Source: Candidatus Lindowiibacteriota bacterium | Lineage (GTDB): Bacteria > Lindowbacteria > 2-12-FULL-62-27 | Direction of reading: 5' to 3' | Assembly (NCBI GenBank): GCA_023249255.1 | Contig: JAHFCY010000066.1 | Location: 2,071-14,267 of the forward strand | DNA length: 12,197 nucleotides | Shown: positions 6,197 to 10,956 of the stretch, piece by piece | Position numbering within the stretch: position 1 is the first letter of the stretch | How the letters are laid out: each line of letters starts with the position of its first letter | Position numbers and translations under genes: made by a program | The notes under the pieces: generated by a model | Told to the model about the DNA's origin: nothing | What the model saw: only the letters and a program-made list of their open reading frames with translations | The model's database searches: none

Positions 6197-6574
6197 ATGG
6201 GACGAGTATACGCGGAGGTTCGGGAGAATGGTCGAGGACTCTGGGCGCTGTTTGATACGGGGTCGAAGAATACGTACATTACTCAGGCCGGCGCGGCGAA
6301 GATTCCGCAACGGGTCATCCCTGAGCCCCGCCGGGTCGGGCTGGGCGGCAGAATCCGGACATCGGACAGAATCTGTGATTTTACCGCTTACATTCAGGAA
6401 AAGTCCGTTGATATCCAGGCATTCGTTACGGATGAACTCGGAACGGACGAGTCGGGCCGCCCGATCGAAATTTTGTTCGGCGCGCTGGCCATGCAGCAGT
6501 GGCATATCCGCGTGATCCCCGACGAAGAGCGTCTCGACCTGACCCACTACCCCGAAGAATTCATCGAATACTGA
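6197..6574 (+). CDS. Stand-alone retropepsin-like aspartyl protease
   Basis: This 125-residue protein starts MGRVYAEV and has the catalytic motif LFDTGSKNTYI (D20-T21-G22) followed by a short beta-rich region. Its C-terminal ILFGALAMQQWHIRVIP resembles the ILG...W.I strand that closes clan AA retropepsins. One lobe of this size would work as a homodimer, as retroviral and DdI1-type proteases do. There is no signal peptide or membrane segment, so it is probably cytoplasmic. The start at 6197 is preferred over in-frame ATGs at 6131 and 6179, because those lie inside repeat or promoter sequence and add no family residues. It sits alone downstream of two toxin-antitoxin pairs and shares their promoter architecture. 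Substrate unknown. Confidence 0.78.
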   Translation: MGRVYAEVRENGRGLWALFDTGSKNTYITQAGAAKIPQRVIPEPRRVGLGGRIRTSDRICDFTAYIQEKSVDIQAFVTDELGTDESGRPIEILFGALAMQQWHIRVIPDEERLDLTHYPEEFIEY

Positions 6575-6581
6575 CCGCCCC

Positions 6582-6597
6582 GGTGGGTTCTCCCACC
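6582..6597. terminator. Possible terminator hairpin after the aspartyl protease
   Basis: GGTGGG-TTCT-CCCACC forms a 6-bp GC-rich stem with a four-base loop beginning 8 bases after the protease stop codon. No run of T follows, so it is at best an atypical terminator or an mRNA-stabilising hairpin. Confidence 0.35.
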
Positions 6598-6784
6598 CGG
6601 ACAGGAAGGTTCCAGGCCGGCACATATTTAATACTTTATTTGAGAATATATAGTCAATCACTACAAGTAATATAAGAATGGTCAAAAAAATTTCGGGGGT
6701 CATGGGGACAGACCATGCAATACGGGGAAACCAGCACTGAAAAATCGACAATCGGCCGGAATGGGTGTATGAAAACGTGATGGG

Positions 6785-6804
6785 CGTGTGACGGGAATCA
6801 CACG
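6785..6804. promoter_or_regulatory. Palindrome of CRP/FNR-family type (TGTGA-N6-TCACA)
   Basis: CGTGTGA and TCACACG are perfect 7-bp complements around a 6-base spacer. The inner TGTGA-N6-TCACA is exactly the spacing and half-site of the E. coli CRP consensus. A TTGACG follows at 6806-6811, but I see no convincing -10 at the right distance and no gene downstream. It may be an operator for an unannotated RNA, or a chance or REP-like palindrome. Confidence 0.4.
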
Positions 6805-7053
6805 ATTGACGGCGTTTCGCACTTCGCCGTCTCTCGAATCATCAGATAATGCGAAACGAGTTTCAAAAAATAGATGGGGGGAGATCCTTAAACTCGAGCA
6901 CTCGGCGAACGCATTCATGAGTCCGAGGCGCCGATTTGCCCGCGACCCAACCCTCTTTACGTCCTGTCCTGCTCACGCACATCTATAAGGTTATGCGTTA
7001 ACTGTACGCACCCGACCCCCTCGCGTCAAGTTTATTTTTGATATTTTTGAACC

Positions 7054-7082
7054 TTGATTTTCGGCCGGGTTCGGCCTATTCT
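7054..7082 (+). promoter_or_regulatory. Predicted promoter of tRNA-Arg
   Basis: TTGATT at 7054-7059, a 17-base spacer and TATTCT at 7077-7082 would start transcription almost exactly at the first base of the mature tRNA. The spacer contains a 5-bp palindrome, GGCCG/CGGCC, at 7063-7076. The sequence upstream (7030-7050) is T-rich. Both hexamers match consensus at 4 of 6 positions. Confidence 0.4.
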
Positions 7083-7089
7083 ACCGAAT

Positions 7090-7163
7090 CCGCCCGTAGC
7101 TCAATTGGATAGAGCATCAGACTTCGGATCTGAGGGTTGGGGGTTCGATTCCCTCCGGGCGGG
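7090..7163 (+). tRNA. tRNA-Arg, anticodon UCG
   Basis: A full cloverleaf folds. The 7-bp acceptor CCGCCCG pairs with CGGGCGG, followed by TA, the D-stem GCTC/GAGC, anticodon stem TCAGA/TCTGA with loop CTTCGGA (anticodon TCG), a five-base variable loop, and T-stem GGGGG/CCCTC with the TTCGATT loop. The discriminator base is G. A full CCA is not encoded (GCAT follows), so the tail would be added enzymatically. It would read CGA and, with wobble, CGG arginine codons. It converges on fliA, whose stop codon is only three bases away. Confidence 0.95.
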
Positions 7164-7166
7164 CAT

Positions 7167-7997
7167 CTAAAGGTTGCCGAAGAGATCCTTGTCCTTGGCG
7201 AGTTTCGATCGCAGGCGAAGCATGCACTGGGTATGAATCTGGGAGACACGCGACTCGGTGACGTTGAGGACGTCGCCGATTTCCTTGAGCGTGAGCTCCT
7301 CATAATAATAGAGATAAACCACCTGCTTTTCCCGGTCTGGCAATTTCATGATGATGTCCTTCAATATGGACTTGGCCTCCTCGCGCTCGATGTGAAGATC
7401 GGGCGTGACGTGCTCGGCGTCCTCGACCTGATCGCCGACCGTGATTTCGTCGTCATCCTTGCCGATGTACCACACGGTGTTGAGCGAGAGCATGGACGTG
7501 CCGCTGATTTCGGAGAGAAGCTCGGCGTATTCCTCAAACGACATGCCCAGTGACTTTGAAATTTCCTCGTCGGACGGCGGCCGGCCGAGTTTGGCTTCGA
7601 GCCCCTGGATGTTGCGTTCGACGTCCCGGGCTTTTTTGCGGACCGATCGGGGGATCCAGTCGGACGCGCGAAGCTCGTCCAGAATGGCGCCCTGAATGCG
7701 CTGGTTGGCATAGGTTTTGAATTTGATGCCTCTCGTGATATCAAATTTTTCGACGGCGTCCATGAGCCCCAGTGTGCCGTAGCCGACGAGGTCGTCATAT
7801 TCGACGTTGGGCGGCATGTTCATGGCCATTCGGCCGGCAATGAATTTAACCAGCGGCGCATGATACAGGATGAGTTTGTTCCGGCATTCGAGGTCCGCCG
7901 TCTTCTTGAATTTTTTCCAGAGCTGAAGCTCCTCTTCTTCCGTCATCACGATTTGTTCCATTCTTCTTCGAGGAGTGCGCATGGGCCAGCGGGTCAT
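7167..7997 (-). CDS. fliA: Flagellar sigma factor (sigma-28, FliA/WhiG family)
   Basis: This 276-residue sigma-70-family protein lacks region 1. Region 2 includes YDDLVGYGTLGLMDAVEKFD (about residues 67-86) and FKTYANQRIQGAILDELR; region 3 begins WIPRSVRKKARDVE; region 4 carries the helix-turn-helix LTLKEIGDVLNVTESRVSQI near residues 236-255. FliA directs RNA polymerase to late flagellar promoters (filament, motor, chemotaxis) and is normally held by FlgM until the hook is complete. The chosen ATG overlaps the preceding gene's stop (ATGA), which suggests coupled translation. The family core begins only around MEQIVMTEEEE, so an ATG at 7961 is a fair alternative. The N-terminal dozen residues are unusually basic. 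It is last in the flagellar operon, with no terminator visible before the tRNA. Confidence 0.93.
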   Translation of the reverse strand: MTRWPMRTPRRRMEQIVMTEEEELQLWKKFKKTADLECRNKLILYHAPLVKFIAGRMAMNMPPNVEYDDLVGYGTLGLMDAVEKFDITRGIKFKTYANQRIQGAILDELRASDWIPRSVRKKARDVERNIQGLEAKLGRPPSDEEISKSLGMSFEEYAELLSEISGTSMLSLNTVWYIGKDDDEITVGDQVEDAEHVTPDLHIEREEAKSILKDIIMKLPDREKQVVYLYYYEELTLKEIGDVLNVTESRVSQIHTQCMLRLRSKLAKDKDLFGNL

Positions 7998-9076
7998 GAC
8001 AGAAGTCCGTTAGCAAAATACCAGACGGCCACGACGAGAAGCCCGAGAACCAGAAGGACAACGACGATGAACAGCATCATCTGGATCGAAGGCATCTTGC
8101 TCTGCCCGCCGGCAAGGGACGGCGTGTCGGACGCCTCGACCTTGATCTTCAACCCCTCCTGAACGACCGTTTTGCCGTAGACACCGGGTCCGAACTCGGT
8201 GATGACGACAAGCCTCTGGGATTCGGTGCGTTCGATTTTTTTGATCGGCACTCGAACCGGGATGTTTTTGTCTCCATCTCTGGCGCGCAGAAGGTTGGCG
8301 ACGTAGGAGGCCTGCGGCCGGGTGTCGATAATTTTGACCAGAATGAAATCCCCCACGTTGAGAGACGAGACCGGAGTGCCGGCGACCGGCGACAAAATGA
8401 CATCCGTTTTCAGAGTGATTTCTCTGCCCCCGGTAATCCCCAGGCCAGGGGCGGAGGAGGCCGTCGATTCGCCCACGGACGGGTCGGTGGGCGGAACGCC
8501 TTCAGCCGGCGGTGCCTCGCCGGGCGGAGCAATTTCGTGGTCTGTAATTTTCAGGGTCAGCAGAGAAATGGTTTCGATTTCACAGTTGACGTCGACATCG
8601 GAATCTCCAAGGCTTGTACAGACGATCCGCCGGATGCGTGAATTCATGTCGTCGGCGGAATTGGATGTCAGAATCGGGATGATTTCAGCCATGTTTTCCT
8701 TGATGCTGAAGTCTATTTCTCCGGTCAGATCCTGGGAAATGGCCGGCACGCAATTTTGTTTGACCTGCGCCTCTATGATTTTTTTCTCGATCTGATCCCA
8801 CGGCTGATTCAGGGGAATGTTGCCGAATTCGGCGTCGTACGACGCCATGGCCCGGACCCGATGAATTTTTTTGATCGTCTGAAAAATGATGATGATGAAC
8901 CCGCCGTTCAACCGGTTGGTCTTGGCCGCATAACACCCCTTGACGACGGAAACAGTCGGCGACAGCAGTTTCTCCGCCTCCGCCACATCGTCCTTGGCCA
9001 CTTGAAGCGCCAGAGTCAAATCCGCCTCCTTGCAATTTATTCTTGCAGCCATTTTCTGGATATCTTCCGCTTCCAC
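7994..9076 (-). CDS. Unrecognised tail-anchored protein in the flagellar operon
   Basis: I do not recognise this 360-residue protein. Residues 3-40 resemble a small helical UBA-like domain (IQKMAARINCKEADLTLALQ). About 41-180 form an alpha/beta region including GGFIIIIFQTIKKI and ISLLTLKI. About 182-215 are a Pro/Gly/Ser-rich linker. About 218-315 look like a beta-barrel (LNVGDFILVKIID, VPIKKIERT, EFGPGVYGK). Residues about 330-355 are one hydrophobic helix, followed by only a few residues, so the bulk should face the cytoplasm as a tail-anchored protein. The GTG start has a good GGAGGA 8 bases upstream. Its place between flhF and fliA, where other genomes often encode the MinD-like FlhG, suggests a role in flagellar placement or assembly, but it has no P-loop and is not FlhG. 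Confidence 0.85.
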   Translation of the reverse strand: MEAEDIQKMAARINCKEADLTLALQVAKDDVAEAEKLLSPTVSVVKGCYAAKTNRLNGGFIIIIFQTIKKIHRVRAMASYDAEFGNIPLNQPWDQIEKKIIEAQVKQNCVPAISQDLTGEIDFSIKENMAEIIPILTSNSADDMNSRIRRIVCTSLGDSDVDVNCEIETISLLTLKITDHEIAPPGEAPPAEGVPPTDPSVGESTASSAPGLGITGGREITLKTDVILSPVAGTPVSSLNVGDFILVKIIDTRPQASYVANLLRARDGDKNIPVRVPIKKIERTESQRLVVITEFGPGVYGKTVVQEGLKIKVEASDTPSLAGGQSKMPSIQMMLFIVVVLLVLGLLVVAVWYFANGLLS

Positions 9077-9080
9077 GCCT

Positions 9081-9146
9081 CTATTCCTCCATGCCGTGAA
9101 TAATCAGGACCTGATCAAATTCGCCGCTCGCCAAAATCGCCGTCAC
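9081..9146 (-). CDS. 21-residue micro-ORF between two flagellar-operon genes
   Basis: A GTG at 9146 overlaps the stop of the preceding gene (GTGA), and the frame reads MTAILASGEFDQVLIIHGMEE before a TAG five bases from the next start. The ribosome site of the next gene lies within its last codons. It could be a coupled micro-peptide, or the true C-terminus of the 113-residue protein after a -1 shift or sequencing error. The mixed hydrophobic and acidic composition looks protein-like, but the length allows no firm call. Confidence 0.3.
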   Translation of the reverse strand: MTAILASGEFDQVLIIHGMEE

Positions 9147-9484
9147 CGGAGAAGTTGCTCAAGTTTCTCGCGGTCGATCGACTGTTTTTCCAGATCCACC
9201 ACTTTCGCGTCGCCCTTGCCGGTCGGTTTGGGCCCTCCGGCGGAAAAGAGATATTTGCCTGGAGGCGCCAGCCGGGACATCAGATGAAAAGCGACATACG
9301 ACCACAGAAACACTCCCGCGAACACGATGAGAGCACGCTGGCCGGCGAGGGCCGCTGTCTGATCCAGAACGAAAAAAAAAGCCAGAGCCGCCGTAAAAAG
9401 AGAAGTGAGGATCGCCGGTTTCATCGCAGACATCGAATTGCCGGCAGTGTACACAACGCCGCCGCCTGTGGCAAGGCCATTCAC
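9143..9484 (-). CDS. Small two-helix membrane protein in the flagellar operon
   Basis: This 113-residue protein has two hydrophobic segments (about residues 23-42 and 49-69) separated by a short turn (AALAGQ), then a hydrophilic tail rich in Gly/Pro/Lys (APPGKYLFSAGGPKPTGKGD) ending in a charged helix (EKQSIDREKLEQLLR). Both termini should be on the same side. No family is recognised. The GTG start follows the flhF stop with no gap (TGAGTG); an ATG at 9433 just before the first helix (MSAMKPAIL) is an alternative, and neither has a clear ribosome site. Its position in the operon implies co-expression with FlhF and the tail-anchored protein. Confidence 0.7.
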   Translation of the reverse strand: MNGLATGGGVVYTAGNSMSAMKPAILTSLFTAALAFFFVLDQTAALAGQRALIVFAGVFLWSYVAFHLMSRLAPPGKYLFSAGGPKPTGKGDAKVVDLEKQSIDREKLEQLLR

Positions 9485-10849
9485 TCAGGGCGCAAGGCCG
9501 ATAATCCGTCGGGCCAGGCGGCGCGGACTGGCCGGTTCGATGTGGTCCGGGACTTCCTGTCCCGTGGTCAGAAAGACGGCCGGAAGTTTCGACGAGAGCA
9601 TGATGGACAACAGCGAGCCGTAGGTTTTGGTTTCATCCAGTTTGGTAAAGACCATGCCGGCTGGATTCAGCGCCTGATAGGACATGGCATATCGGTCGAT
9701 GTCTGCAAGCCTGGTTGGCGCGGACAGAACAAGCAGGACAGCGGGCGGCGGAAGGCGAACGCCGCCGAGCTGCTTGAGATATCCTGAAAATTCGGCCAGA
9801 ACCGCCGTTGAACAGGGGTCCTTGCCCGGCGTATCCACGAGGATCATGTCCTTGTCGGCATGCCGGACGACCGCCGAGGCCAATTCACGCTCGTCCATGA
9901 CGATTTCAATCGATGCGGAAATGAGGTCGGCATAGGTCTTGAGCTGTTCGGCCGCGGCAACACGCATGGTGTCGAGCGTCACAAAGGCAATCTTCATTTT
10001 CTCGTCGCGGCAGGCCAGAGCGGCGACTTTGGCCAGCGTCGTGGTTTTGCCGGCGCCTGCCGGGCCGACGAAAAAGGCGATCCTCGGCCGACGGGATGAA
10101 AACAGCTGGTCGAGGGCGGATGTCTGGACGCGGGGAGTGAGGATCTCCTCCAGATGCTCCGCGACTTTGTTGCTGTCATTGATGTCGAGGGATGGGCGCT
10201 GGCAGAGAATGTCCATCAGCTCCATGCACAATTCCCGCGGAACCTCCTGCATGTTCAGCCGCTGGTAAAACGGCTGAAGGGCGCCCGGAAGAATGACGTG
10301 CTCCGAAGCGGCGTGGGCCATGGAAACCGAAGCGTTCATCTGTTCGGACAGGGCCCGGATTTCACGCATTTCCTTGAGGATCGTCCGGACGATCGGGTCT
10401 TCGATGCCGGCGAGCGGTGTGTGTGCGGGCGTGCGTCGTTCTGTCGGCGGGCTCGTGCGTCGGCGCTCGGCTGTGGGCGGCGGGGGTTCGGCGATGCGCG
10501 TATCTGCGAACGGCAGGGCCGGTTCGTCGATGAGATGGTTGACCGGCTGTTGAACGCGGGACCTGGGAGACTGCGGCCGGGCCGGCTGACCGGCCGGCCT
10601 GCGCGGGGTTGGCAGGACGGGTGAACCCCGCACCAACTGGGCCGCCGCAGGTGTCTGTGGCGCCTGCATGGCAGCGGAATTATCGGGCGCAGTGTAGGCG
10701 TAGACTTGCCACTTTTTCTTCCCGAGAATTCCCGTGAGACCCCCGTTGCTGACCTCTCTGGGATTGAGAATGGCCGCGTTCGGGCCAAGCTCCTGTGTGA
10801 CTTTGCTCATCAATTCTTTGACGCTTTCCGCCTCAAACAATTTGTACAT
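9485..10849 (-). CDS. flhF: Flagellar SRP-like GTPase FlhF
   Basis: This 454-residue protein begins MYKLFEAESVKELMSKV with ELGPNAAIL nearby, the conserved FlhF N-terminus. A Pro/Arg/Ala-rich unstructured region covers about residues 60-150. The helical N domain comes next, then the SRP-type G domain: P-loop GPAGAGKTT at 262-270, TLDTMRVAAAEQLKTYA, DTPGKD at 339-344 and TKLDE at 402-406. FlhF dimerises with GTP at the membrane, helps recruit FliF and sets flagellar position and number. The ATG at 10849 is chosen over a GTG five codons upstream because AAGGGGG lies just before it and the family starts there. Its usual ATPase partner FlhG is not encoded in the window. Confidence 0.95.
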   Translation of the reverse strand: MYKLFEAESVKELMSKVTQELGPNAAILNPREVSNGGLTGILGKKKWQVYAYTAPDNSAAMQAPQTPAAAQLVRGSPVLPTPRRPAGQPARPQSPRSRVQQPVNHLIDEPALPFADTRIAEPPPPTAERRRTSPPTERRTPAHTPLAGIEDPIVRTILKEMREIRALSEQMNASVSMAHAASEHVILPGALQPFYQRLNMQEVPRELCMELMDILCQRPSLDINDSNKVAEHLEEILTPRVQTSALDQLFSSRRPRIAFFVGPAGAGKTTTLAKVAALACRDEKMKIAFVTLDTMRVAAAEQLKTYADLISASIEIVMDERELASAVVRHADKDMILVDTPGKDPCSTAVLAEFSGYLKQLGGVRLPPPAVLLVLSAPTRLADIDRYAMSYQALNPAGMVFTKLDETKTYGSLLSIMLSSKLPAVFLTTGQEVPDHIEPASPRRLARRIIGLAP

Positions 10850-10864
10850 ACCCGCCCCCTTCAC

Positions 10865-10948
10865 TTACAGTTCAATCTTCATCCCGCTCTCAGCCATCCC
10901 TGGCCTGCGCGGGATTTCCTTCATCCGGTCGGTCATCCGGTCGATCAT
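10865..10948 (-). CDS. 27-residue micro-ORF bridging flhA and flhF
   Basis: An ATG at 10948 overlaps the flhA stop (ATGA). The frame runs 27 codons to a TAA that abuts the upstream GTG of flhF and lies 15 bases before the flhF ATG. It encodes MIDRMTDRMKEIPRRPGM followed by nine more residues. The first part arises from a 12-bp tandem repeat, so the frame could be accidental. The exact fit between two genes argues that ribosomes pass through it, at least as a coupling device. Confidence 0.3.
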   Translation of the reverse strand: MIDRMTDRMKEIPRRPGMAESGMKIEL

Positions 10949-10956
10949 CCGACGGG
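10921..10956. repeat. Three 12-bp tandem repeats at the flhA/flhF junction
   Basis: TCATCCGGTCGG, TCATCCGGTCGA and TCATCCGACGGG follow one another without gaps. The rightmost unit contains the last codons and stop of flhA; the other two extend into the gap. The 12-base unit keeps reading frame. Read on the minus strand, each unit supplies an ATGA overlap of the kind used for stop-start coupling, so slippage here would add or remove start sites. Confidence 0.75.

Larger units (their letters stand above)
6575..7089. other. Gene-free interval of about 515 bp with several inverted repeats
   Basis: I find no credible gene on either strand; the longest frames (about 66-72 codons) lack family features and ribosome sites. 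The left part (6619-6690) is AT-rich. At 6701-6717 CATGG and CCATG flank GGACAGA, a GGGGACAGACC word I associate from memory with REP/IS200-type repeats in other genomes. A near-perfect palindrome follows at 6785-6804, then overlapping hairpins at 6808-6858. TGCGT and ACGCA form a small hairpin near 6994-7010. The interval could hold a non-coding RNA or the remains of a mobile element; neither is shown. Confidence 0.6.

Noticed and set aside
5530-6279. A 249-codon minus-strand frame opposite hicBA
   Set aside because: It is antisense to hicB and hicA. Its one recognisable part, IVSLNVSSEAAVYYVND, belongs to the surface-gene stub, so it is a fusion of remnant and shadow sequence.
5924-6751. 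A 275-codon minus-strand frame opposite the aspartyl protease
   Set aside because: It shows no domain, runs through gene-free AT-rich sequence, and is antisense to a protein with an intact DTGS motif.
6700-6918. Possible 72-codon gene on the minus strand in the gene-free interval
   Set aside because: There is no ribosome site, no family feature, and it covers palindromes and hairpins; composition gives no support.
7090-7163. tRNA-Arg as the attachment site of an integrated island
   Set aside because: No integrase is present, no repeat of the tRNA 3' end was seen in the window, and the toxin patch lies on the 5' side of the tRNA, not at its 3' end.
7994-9076. The 360-residue protein as FlhG or as FapA (DUF342)
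   Set aside because: It has no MinD-type P-loop, and it lacks the long glycine-rich beta-repeat pattern I associate with FapA.
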